Source: Setophaga petechia (Eukaryota > Chordata > Aves > Passeriformes > Parulidae). From it: DNA of 64,000 bases. Position 1 is the stretch's first letter. Each line of letters starts with the position of its first letter. Below the pieces are notes generated by a model. The model saw only the letters and a program-made list of their open reading frames with translations. It ran no database searches and was not told where the DNA came from. Location: positions 10,186,001-10,250,000 of the forward strand of contig JANCRA010000009.1 in the NCBI GenBank assembly GCA_024362935.1, written 5' to 3'. Position numbers and translations under genes: made by a program. Below, in pieces: positions 26,421-37,700 of this stretch.

Positions 26421-28877
26421 AGGAATTCCTCCACAACAGTTTACATGCCAGTTAGAAATGATGATCTCACTGTCGTGGGCAAAGATGAAGCTGACTGTTG
26501 TGGTGCAAGTGAAGACATAGTATCAGGACATGGGAAGCTTTCACAATTGCCCAATTTTATGTCTATCTTGAGAAGGTACTGCCCTTAGTCACTTTAATAT
26601 GTTTCTCATGCATTTCACTTTAAAACTTACTGATACTCATTACACTGTCATCTTTTCATTGTTAGATTTCTTTCCTTTGCCTGTGTCTTCTCACTCTGGT
26701 TGAAATATGTTAACCAATAAGTTGGTTATGCTCTTAAACTCGGTGGCCCTGGGTACACTTGAGTGTGAATTAATGTCCAGAGAGCAGGAAGAGACCAGAA
26801 AAATGTCTCACCTTTTTCCAGGTTTCTGGCAGAGCATGTGATACAAGGCACTTGTAGCTCTGTTTGCTTTTCCTTACATTTTCTATTACATTCCAAAGGA
26901 TCTTGTACAACAGCCACTATGGTGCTTTGTGGTTCAGGTGTCATCTTCTAGGAACTTCAACAAAATCAATTATATAAGTAAGGAGGTATGTTTTATTTGT
27001 TGGCTAGACCATGATGGATGCTGTAATTCAGAACATCTTATTTTAGCAACATTTTTTTTTTTTTATTTATAAGCTTGGGGTGGAGGAGTTGGAACTATTT
27101 ACCAGTTGACTGACAAAAGCTTAGAACTTTGCACTGGCAACTGATTTGTTCAAGATAGAGAATGATGGTGTTATGGGCATCGTAATTATTTGCAGTACAT
27201 TAACTTATTGCAACTTGACAGCCTTTTCCCTTTAACTTCATATTGAAAGTGTGATGAAATAGTCCTTGAAGTTTGATTATTCTGCAAAAGTCCAACTATT
27301 TAAAAAAGTCATAATAAGATTCACTTTGAAGGTTGTTTAAGCAGCAGGAAATATCTCAGATCCCCTTTATCTGACATCTCTATTCTCCACCTGCATTTTG
27401 TAAAATATGCAAGTAGAAGATCCAAGTACTATGAATGTATTTTCAGAGGAAACATCCACGATGAAGATGTGTTTAGTCCAAATGATCCTTGCAATTTAGC
27501 ATATTGCCATGTCTCCTAAGCAAGGATTTGATAAGAACAAAGCTTTCTCTCATGTAAGTAGCTTTTTTAAGATTTCTTTTAGTAATAATCAGAAACAGTC
27601 TCAAAATACAGTGTAGGTCTATTTAGGCGGTTTTGGGTGGTGTGTTGAGAACATTGTCTTAAGAAAAGGAATATACAAAGCATTTTTATTCACACTCTGC
27701 ATAGTGGTAACAGTTAAGCAGATTTGCTTCTAAAAAGGCTTTGTGGTAATTAATTAAGGAACTCACAATTTCCTAGATGACAGAGTGGTTCTGACTTGCA
27801 GATGAACATAAGCAATTGGAAATCCCTTAACTATTGTTCCTAGGAGTCTTCTCCACATATGTTTATAAAATAATTTTGTTTCATCCTGTTAGATGAAGCA
27901 GTATTTCACTATCAAGGTTGACTTGCAGAATTTCTGAAGAACAGTTAAAAAGCCCATAGTATTCTACTCATTGGTCCATCGTACATAGCTGTTACAAAAT
28001 TAGAAAGGCAGCCACAGAGGTTTCTTTTCTATCAAGAAGGGGAAAAAAAATGAAGCAGCTGGAGACAAATCGCTCTTGACTTGTTGAGGTCAGTACAAAA
28101 CATGCATAGAGTTTAAGACCTATAATTTTTAAAGACTGTAGTATCATCCAAAATGGAATTACTTTTCTTTTTTTAATTATCATATTCTGCTTACTTGATC
28201 TGTGCTATAGAATACATAGAGAGCATAAGTCTAAATTCTTTTTAATGCATGTTCAAAATTAACATTATGCACTGGCAGAGCAACATTTTGCTATGGCAAA
28301 TGATAATCACAAAGCTGATAGGTTAAAAATTACTTTGTAATTTTCAGTTCATATTCTCAATTTGTAGACCATGTCATAAATTTGAGCATACTCTCATTAC
28401 AATTCTCTGTTACAATTCTAGCTTTGTCTTTGGTGAAAGGCCTACCAGAAAGTTTCTGTTTTATCTCTTGTGCCTTTATTTTAGCCAGTCCTGAATGCAG
28501 AACTGAGCACTGGCTCTTTCAGGCTGTAAGCACTGTTTTTTGTCATCATGCTTTTGTCCCTTCTCCCTGTTGTTGTCAATTTTGAATTTCAATGGCAAAT
28601 TTCAGAAAGAATACTGAAAGCTATTATGTTTCAGAACAACATTGGGATTAGATTATATGTCCGTGAACAATCTCAGAATGCTTTGCTCAAGTTTTGACCA
28701 AGTTCTCTGAACACTGAACCATTCTATGAACATCAAGAATAACATGTCTTTCTAGTTTGAAAGCCGTGATCTTAGGTAATTTTTTTAAAAAATACATTAT
28801 AGCGTTTTTACTTTCAAGAGAAAGACAGAGTGTCTTACTTGAAGAACAATTTCCTCTAGATCTGTGAAGAAGTGTGA

Positions 28878-28893
28878 GGGGGTGGGTGGGGGG
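28878..28893 (+). other. G-run cluster, possible G-quadruplex
   Basis: Runs of 5, 3 and 6 G separated by single T. Fourteen of 16 bases are G. It could fold as a two-tetrad or bulged quadruplex. Whether it does is not shown by the sequence. Confidence 0.45.
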
Positions 28894-28918
28894 TCATTTC
28901 ACAAAGAAGTGGAGTTTG

Positions 28919-28955
28919 AATCGTAGAATCAGAACAGTTTGGGTTGGGAGAGACT
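28919..28955 (-). mobile_element. CR1 LINE tail scrap (antisense)
   Basis: AATCGTAGAATCAGAACAG followed by TTTGGGTTGGGAGAGAC resembles the complement of the last ~40 bp of CR1. The match then fades, so this is a very short insertion or an old deleted copy. Confidence 0.6.
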
Positions 28956-30012
28956 CAACAAGGAGAGAACTTAGTCATGAACTAAAGTTCATGCTGTCAT
29001 GTAGGTAACTGAACCCTTCCCTTGGTTATGTTAGGTGTATCTTCCAAAGAAATTAACTTCATGTACCATCCACCAGGACACTTGGAAATAACTGTAATTC
29101 TGTCAAATACCAGTGGGATAGGGGGAGCTTTCTTAGGTGTTTAATGACCAGAGCAATTTTTATCAGCACAAAAGTTTCTAAACTGAAACAAGAGATGGTA
29201 TTATTGTAGATGCATCTACATTAGTCTAGTGTCATAACATTAAAGTACCCTCTTGAGTGATTTTTCCCTCCTGCTTTTCCCTGTACTACCAAGCTTTGTT
29301 TGGCACTGCAGAGAGGCCTAGAGCCTGTGGATTGGATTTCTCTACAAGATCCAAAGACAGATCATTGACTCCAGGTGTGTTCCTGCCACACTCCAGCTGC
29401 TAATGCTCAGCTTGCTGGACCAGGATAGAACTCATCTGAAGTACATCACCTGAAGTACAGGGTTCTCAGCAAGGAGCTCTGCTCCTACTGCACTGTGATA
29501 TTTGCTGAGGCAGATGCAGTCTTATCAATTCCTATAGGAATGACAGCATGAAAAAATAATGCTCAAGCTCCAGTGTGCTGTTGTGACCCAGTCAGGTTTT
29601 ACACATGCTTTTAAGGAGTACAGAGCAAGTCTCAATAAGCAGACTAGTGTCTTCCTTATGCCTTGGTTCTGTCACATGCAGATCTGTGTGGTAGCAGGTG
29701 GTTTTCTGAATATAGCTGAGACAGCAGGGCTCATGTCGCACAGGCACAGGTACACCTGCTCCTGCTTCCTCTTTGGTGGTTGCTCTTGATCAGCCTTGCT
29801 TTGCACAGTTAAAAGCAATGTGGCAGAGATTAGCTATTTTAGCAGTCGCTCATCTGCTCTCATCAAATCAGACTAGACTTGTAGAAGTTGAGCTGGTCAC
29901 CAGCCAATTCAATTCCTCACTTCTACCTTCTCACCTGACACAAATTGAAGCTTTGCAGATAGCCTACTAACAGTGTTCTCAAGAAATATGGCTTAATTTC
30001 CTTTATACTTCC

Positions 30013-30110
30013 TATTTTTGGTTTAGTCTGGTTTGGGTTTGGCAGGGCAGGATTTTTTTGGGGGAAAAGGGGGTTTGGTTTTTTGGATTTTTTGGAGAAG
30101 AGGTGTGGAT
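30013..30110 (+). repeat. G/T-rich, C-poor low-complexity tract
   Basis: About 98 bp made of T runs and G runs (TTTGGGTTTGG, GGGGGAAAAGGGGG, GGTTTTTTGGATTTTTTGG) with only a few C. Loops between the G runs are mostly too long for a classic quadruplex. Confidence 0.7.
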
Positions 30111-33100
30111 AAAATAAGTTGATTGAAGAACTTGAAGGAAAAGGTTAGGATATAGACTTGCTTCAGGGATGAGACATGATATTGAGGCCATCTGATGCTG
30201 TCACCCCTGAAAATGTGACAGCAAGAAGTTGTGACTGCAGTAGAAAGCTATGCCCATTGTCCCCTAGCAAAAGGCAAATATATAGCCAGTTCACCCCAAA
30301 TCTTTCTAGCTGATAGATGTCATAGATGAAAACAACTTAGATGAGTGGTTGTCAATAAGCAGGCTGTTAGCAAAATTTGCTTAAATAGGTCAGGGTTGAG
30401 TATAATTAGAAGTAACGGGGTGTGAGATAGCAAAGTGAAATACCAGCAAAATATCTGGAAAGCATTTTGAATTGTGAAGTGTGTTGGACTGTGAAACATT
30501 CTCTCCTAGTGCTGAAATGCATGCATATGTGTCCATCATTTATGTTCTGTGCTGTTTTGCCTTCCTAATGTGATATGATAATCATGTATCTATGAAAATT
30601 ATTGGGAAATGTTGGCAACCCTGATTTAACCCTAGCAATATATATCTCTACTGGGGCAAGTAGTGAGCGAAATATCATAGATTGGAAATAAGCAGATGGC
30701 AGCCCAGAAGGGCTCTGACGTTTGCTCAAATGTGGAGTAACAGGATATCAAGCTGTGGGATGATAACACCTGGTTGCCTGTTAGCACTTTGTGTCAAGGA
30801 AAAACTTTGATTGTCCCAAAAATGGAGCAGTGCCTGCAACAGCCTCATCTGTGCCAAATGATGGCTGCTAATGCTTTGTATCTTCATTTTCTCATCAGAT
30901 ATTGATTTAATGGGAGACATTCTTGATTTTTCTATTAGTAGCAAAAAGGGCATGGCAAACTCCACTCAGGCAATGAGGTGAAGCTGCACAGACATCTCCC
31001 ATCCATTGCTGAATGTTGCCAGGAGCCTTGAATTCTCAGTTTTTGCTGACCTTCTGACACCATGGGAAGAAGAGACATACTTCTTTCTGTCTCTCCGCCC
31101 CTGTGCATGGCTTTTTTATAGACTGCAAAGCCAGGGAGCAGTTTGACAGCAACCCCTTGGTAGTGCAGCTGCCTTAAAGCAGATGGTCTGCATTCTTCCT
31201 TCCCCAGCAGACATCTAAATTCCGTGTGCTCCTGGGCTCCTCCTAATATGTAGCCTGGCAGATGATAGCTGCCCTAGAGGCAGCCCTTTCCCTGCCTGTC
31301 ATGGCTTTCACCTGACCCACATCATATCTGTAACCTCAGTGTATCATCTTGTGGCCCGGCTGACAATATTCAGGCAACTGAATTCTGCTCACCATATGGG
31401 ATTTGTATCCAGGCCCACACAGGGTATTCATTCAGGTGTCCATGAGTGTGCTGGGTGAGAAAACAGTCTATGACCTCTTGGGGCTGGCTGGCATGTTGAT
31501 CCCTAAGGCGAGTCATAGCACTTTGCAAGTGCTGTTACTTCTACTGACTAAAGCTGTGATAAATTTGGGTAAAAGGCATGTGTCTAGTGACATCTGATAT
31601 GGCAGCCTTCTGGGATTCTACCTGTGGACAAAGGAGGATATTTTCTATTTGGTCAGTTCCCAAGGATGTCTCAGGCACGTAGGATATCTTAAAGGTCATT
31701 GTCTGTTTAGAAAAAATCCCATTCTGGTTATCCACTGGCAACAGAGGGAGTTTGAGGGCTTATCTCAAATGCCAATATCTACATTTAGACATTTAACGTA
31801 GGTGTCTTAACCCTGAACTGAATGCCACCCACAGTTTTACTCTCCTAAAAGAAGTAGTCTAAGGACATGAGATTGCCTAAAGCAAAAACTTGCCAAAAAC
31901 TTGCCAGTAAATGATTGTCAAATATATACAGCACTTTGACACAGCTCTCATCCAAACAGTTGGTTACTTTTCAGAAATAAATGAGAGTATACTTTTAGGG
32001 TCCACTGCCACTGGGTGTAATTCTCAATTCTGTGTGATTTACCATATTCCAATGGACACGTTCTATTGCGTGATCCACTTGTTTTTATGTTACAATTTCT
32101 TTTCTAGCCAGGTCCCATAAGTTATTGAGCCACTGCTAAAAATGGAGAACATTTTTCACTCTTACCGGTATCTGTAAAATGCAGTATTCAGATATTCTTG
32201 TTCAGTCAAACTGAGTATTGTTTCTGAGAAGAAGAGTTTTATTAACAGCTGGTATTTCTACCTTGAGGTTGACCTTATGTTTTGAGACAATTAACTTGAT
32301 TAAGTTCTCACTGACATGCCACTGTGCAATGAGCTTTGGAGCTACTCTGTAAAGGCAATGTCTAAATTATACTACCCTTGAATTAGTCCCATTTGTCTTA
32401 GTATTTAAGCAAATGAGTGTGATTAGTCTAGAAACAGTTCTACCTCTGGAAAACAAATAGCTTGTTTTACCATGAGAATTGTTACTGTGAACAATATTAA
32501 AATCTCAGTCAGCTTCTCCTTACACAACCAGCGTTAAGTGAGCACTCAAGCACATTATGTACCAATGGCAATTTAATTTTCTCCCTTGTCCCAAGCAGTG
32601 AGTGTAGAGAACTGAGGGACCCATGTTTCAGTAACATTCTACCCCTGATATCTGACAGTCTGAAGTTTTTGCTGCTGTAAGAAAAAAATCACTTTGAATA
32701 TTTGGATTCTTAATCATTCCTAAAAGGACTCTTCTTTCTAGTCACAAAAATTAATTTTAAATTGAATTATTTTCAGTTGTTGGTCTGACTTTTCTCCTCA
32801 GAGCACTGGTAAAAGAGTATCTAGTATCAGCTCTTTTTATGATGGATGGTATTATGTTAACAGTTCCTGATTATTTGTTAAGGGTTATTGCATGTCTGAA
32901 GCTGTAACTCCCAATGGAAAGAATGCCATAATTTTAGACTTCCTTGAATAGAAACTGCTGGTGTTTGTAGTGCCCAGAACATCATGGCCCTAACCCACTT
33001 CAGCAGTGAGCAGTGTCCAGTGCAGCAGGCTGTGGGTGGCCTGGCAGGTAGTGTGAGCCCTGGGGAGCAGCATGGCTCGCAGGGACCAGTGGAGGTCCCT

Positions 33101-33291
33101 GCTGAGGGCACCACTTCGTAGGCAGGGAAGCAATGGCTGGAGGGGATGTTGCTCTAAGATATGTTAAACTGTTCTTTCAGAAAAGATGTTACTGTCAGGC
33201 CAGAATAACCTGTTGCTTTTTTAGTTAATTCATCTCCTGTGTGTGGAATTTCTAACAGAGTCATCGTTAGATTTCCAGCATTGTTTTTGAT

Positions 33292-33390
33292 TCCATGCAT
33301 CTGCTAGAGTATCAACTATAGGTAGTTTTAGACTGAAAATTAGTACTTTAAACAGTGTATTTTGCAATGATACTCTAGTAGATGCATGGA
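33292..33390. repeat. 99-bp near-perfect inverted repeat (hairpin)
   Basis: Left arm 33292-33314 and right arm 33368-33390 pair over 23 positions, 22 as Watson-Crick pairs and one as a G-T wobble (the left TAGAGTATCA faces the right TGATACTCTA). Outside the arms, weaker pairing with single mismatches continues (for example 33287-33289 with 33393-33395, then 33284-33285 with 33397-33398). Inside, 33323-33329 can pair with 33336-33342 around a 6-nt loop. It could be a miniature inverted-repeat transposon or a small RNA hairpin. I recognise neither a known miRNA nor a target-site duplication. CAATAAAATAAA follows on the right. Confidence 0.85.
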
Positions 33391-34590
33391 GCCAATAAAA
33401 TAAATACTTTCAAACCAGAACATCAGCATTGGTTACTAGAAGTACACAGCCTTGTTACTAACAGCTGGTTTTATCTTTTCTTTATATAACTCTCATCTTC
33501 GGAAGAAAAAACAGAATTGCAATGGAAGCTCCATCACTAGCAGCTGAGTTTGAATGGAATTCCTACACTCAGTGTGTAACTGCAGTGTCAGCATGCTGGG
33601 GATCACAGAGAGTGTAGGATACACCTGAACAATGAGGAATAATGTTCACAGCTTCCACACATATATCTATTTGAAGCTCAACTTCTTTGTGTAGCTTGGG
33701 GTCAGTTTTGTCTCTCAGACAACCAGTTTCAAGGAAAAGTAGGTTGCCTTGCCAGTTATAGTGAATTGTACATATATACCTCTAGAATATCTGTGATCTT
33801 CTTTAATATCTCAGGACATTTAATGAGATTTCTAGTGGTTAGCAGTGGTTTGATATGTTGTTATGTAGCACAGCATCTGAAAGGGAACATGTGCCACAAC
33901 TCATGGTGCACTCCCTTATGTGACAGTATTTGTATTCTTACTTAAAAGGGTATTAGATTAAGAAATAAATTTCCTGCAAAGGGACACCTTTCCAAAATAA
34001 ATGTGTCTCATAATCTGAATTACTGCAGGCATAACTGGCATTATTGCTGTATCTGGCTTATAATAGTGACAGACACCTGCATATCAGGAGATTTCCTGAT
34101 ATTTCTAATCAAGGTAGGGTCTGTCTGTCTTTGTACATTTGTGTTCATTTGGTTTTGACCAAAAGCAAATTCTTATTTTCAGGTTTTTTCTTTTCAAAAT
34201 GAACTTTCTGAACATCTTTGGTTCAGAGAATTCTTCAAATGCATATGCTGAAGATAGATTTATACCCAGCTGTGTCAGTCAAAAGAAATGGAAATTTGAT
34301 TGAATTGCTTGCAGCAGGATTTTCCTTCTCTTTTACTGCTAACTCTAGAGACAGACCAAGACAAATACATTCCAACTTAGAAACCTTAGTAGGCTGTCTA
34401 AATTTAGGTAAGTTGCATCGAGGTTCAGCACTATTGGATGTGGTTAATATCTAAAATGTTTACCTCTTATATTCACTGGTAAGAGGCAGTTGTGGGTGTC
34501 ATTCAACTCACTTGGAAAAAAGAGTAAACAGTAAAAACTTCTCTTTTCAGCCACTTGATAATTGCCTTTGTTTTTGCCCTATTGGCAAAA

Positions 34591-34727
34591 AGGAAGGAAG
34601 GAAGGAAGGAAGGAAGGAAGGAAGGAAGGAAGGAAGGAAGGAAGGAAGGAAGGAAGGAAGGAAGGAAGGAAGGAAGGAAGGAAGGAAGGAAGGAAGGAAG
34701 GAAGGAAGGAAGGAAGGAAGGAAGGAA
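34591..34727. repeat. (AAGG)n tetranucleotide microsatellite, about 34 units
   Basis: An uninterrupted 137-bp array of GGAA/AAGG. One strand is pure purine, the other pure pyrimidine. Because the period (4) is not a multiple of 3 and no stop arises in any frame, long artefactual frames (EGRK or FLPS repeats) run through it on both strands. They are not genes. The array is expected to vary in length between individuals. Confidence 0.98.
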
Positions 34728-37700
34728 ATGCTCATACTTATATTCCACCTATTTTATAAAATAAAATTGTGGTGGGTATATTTAGAACAAATTTTCCAAT
34801 ACAAAGTTCATGATGTTCACAGGGAACATTTGACATTTTTTACTACAAGGGGTCATGGAGTCAAAGACTTACTGACTACTAACAAACAGAAGCAGAGACC
34901 TGTGTGATACATCTAAGTAGAGAAAACTGACTAAAGCTCAAGCTCTGGGGAGGAAGATGATTACTGGAAGAAGTTCTTATATATATGCATCATTGCAGAA
35001 TTAGGTACATGCATTATGAGCTTTCTTTTGCTTTGCCCTTGAGACCAGTTATTCCACTATTGCGGGAAGCAGAGTACAAAAGGTTTCTAATCTAGCTAAA
35101 AGTGCAAATTACATGAGTGTTTATAGAATAATTTTGAAAAATAATTTTTTTCCTTTTACCTTTTTTTTTTGACTGAAAACAGCTGTGGAAAAAAGAGCAT
35201 GGGTTATCAGCGGATTAAAGGTTGATGATTATGATGTAGTCTTGAACAAGGTGATTGTAGGTCTGGAACTTAATCAAGTAAAATATCCAAGCATGAGGTG
35301 GAGAATTACTGAAATCATAAAAAACAGGAAAGTGCGTCTTGGAGTAAAAAGTACACTTTGGTTGCTCAAAAAAAGTGGTGTAGCAAAGGAGTAGTGCAAA
35401 CACAGAAGGAGTCTGAAGGTTCAGTTCAGCTGACCACTTGGAGACATCTATTTCTAATTACTTGCCTGAGGCTCCAGGGTTTGGGATGTGACATAAGAGC
35501 TAGAGGGGACCTGTTCCTTTTCAGGAGAGCAACTGGCGACAGATATGGCATCCTGGGGTGTTTCAGGTGGCACCAGTGTGCAAGGAATAGGCTGGAGTTG
35601 TAAGGGAGACATATTTATGCAGCCTGGCCAAATGAAGTCTGAAGAGGGATAGCTTTTTCTCCAACTATGCTGGAAGAAAGATAATCCTGTCAGCAGTCCT
35701 TAACAGCTGAACATTATTTAGGACTGAGGCAATTGTCATGCTGGAGGAATAAGTCTCTGTCCACCACCACTCAGAGAAGCAGTGAGTCAAGCAGGGAGAT
35801 CCCAGCTACTTCTGACAAGGAGTCTGATCTTTACAGAGTCAGATTGTTGGTGGAAGTTGCCTAAGTGAGAGGCTGGATTTGGTGGCTCAGGAAGCCTTTT
35901 CCAGTTCAGGTTTTTCAGGACCAGGAAGCCATGCTGATTTTCCCTCAACCTGTCTTATGTCAGAGTTCAGATGAGGTACTTGTAGTAATCCTTAAGTTTG
36001 TGAATCTCTCATAACATCTGAGCTTCTTGATAGTTAAAATATTGTTTCAAAGGGTTTCTGGTAATCAACTGTCATTTTCCTGAAATATTAATGTTACTTG
36101 CTGTTCTCTTCAGCTTTTATTTGGTTGTCTTGCCAAGGAGTTATTCCTACAACAAGAACCCAAGTAAGGCTGGCTTGTGTTTAGATGAACTTGTACACTC
36201 TGGCTTAAAATGAAAAAAGCATAACACAGGTGCTTCAAAATGAAGTTGTTTACTTGCTATTTCCAGACATAAATCTAGATGATTATTTTTTAAAGTAGAT
36301 GAGTAAAAACCTTGGCTAAAAGAGTGCAGAATTAATCTTCTGCCAGTTGAAAATATTGACAAGATGCATTTTTCACAGTGAAAGTTTTCTGTATCAATTA
36401 TTTCCTATCTTCTTATCAGTCAAATGTATTTTTTCTATGAATAAGATGCTGAAATTATTATATCTGGGAGGAGATTCATTATTGAGGAGAAGAGACATTA
36501 TATAATCCTTCAGAAAGTTCATAAGGAAGTGTTGAGGAGATAGATTTGTTGTTCAGATTTTCAGGTGATCTATTTTTAAAGTTTTTGTGTTTTAATGCAG
36601 TGATGTACCTTCTTCTGACATTCTCCCACACAAGAATATACAAACTTCCTGAAAGGTGCTCAAAGTATTTGAGCTATTACCAGTCTCACATAATTGCTGC
36701 TGGGTCACAGATCTATAGAGCACTGTAACAGACATGTTTTTGTCAGCCAGGAAATCCACATGACAGCTTTCTGGTGCCGTCATTCCCTAGCAATGAGAGT
36801 TCTCTTATTGTTACTATTTATATTTCTCACTCTTTTTGTAATTTAGCCAGAGACTTTTAATCCTGAATTGTTATTTGGGCATATGTAGAAATGACAATTA
36901 AGCCATGCAGGCAAATTTCTGGAAGGAACTGTTATTCTGGATTTTAGAAGCCTTATATAATACCTTGTCAAGTTTTTCATTAGGGCATGTTCTGTGCTAT
37001 ACATTTAAAGGTCCTGAGTGACATGAAACTGTCATTTTATGACTTCTGGCAAATAGGGCTTGTCACTTTGAAGTCTTTATTGCTAAAAGGGCAGGAAGGG
37101 GTTAGTCATCACATAAGTGTACAACTTCTTGAGGAAAAAAATACTATTATTTTTGTCAGACTTTGATCCAGATAGTAAATAATTTCACTGTTAGACTAGT
37201 TAACCAACCAAATTATACATTTGACTGACTTCAATTAAATTCTTTCATTAGGGTTTATTACTAATGGGTGATCATCTTCTTATAGACTTGTATAAATATA
37301 TTTTGTGTTGTCTAGCTAACTAAATTCTTTGCTATTGAGTTTAAATGTTTTGCTTTGATGTCAGGTTGATTTCAATTTAATTAAACATTATAATTCTTTT
37401 TACTTGAGTGTTTGGATTACTATGATAGGTGAGCTAAGATAATAAATTGTCCTGATTTTATTTTCATGAAATCTTCTAGTAAAATTATTAAAATACACCA
37501 ACTTAAGTGTCTCTAAGCAGTGTGAGAGCAGAACCACAAAGGATATGGGTGGAAAAAGGCCAATAAATTCCAAAACTTGAACAGTTTTCCCTAACTAGCC
37601 TTTATTTATTTTGGGTTTTTTTTTTAAGTTCAGTCTTATTCAAGGCTCCCCACAAAATACACATAGCACTCTGAAGGCAGCAGCCAGTACTAAAATGCTT

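Larger units (their letters stand above)
23020..28918. other. non-coding intronic stretch
   Basis: No gene recognised. It holds a purine-rich GAAGGAAAAAGAGAG patch right after the CR1 (23022-23045), the 33-bp duplication at 25828, a cluster of AACTAAATTTAG-like units at about 26356-26420, a T tract near 27050 and a G-run cluster at 28878. Confidence 0.6.
28956..34590. other. non-coding intronic stretch with structured sites
   Basis: No gene recognised. It includes a G/T-rich strand-biased patch (30013-30110), G+C-richer unique patches near 31030-31330 and 32980-33130, and the 99-bp hairpin at 33292. Open frames here are under 80 codons and unsupported. Confidence 0.6.

Noticed and set aside
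34503..34907. Long frames of EGRK or FLPS repeats on both strands
   Set aside because: They only read the AAGG microsatellite, whose units contain no stop in any frame.
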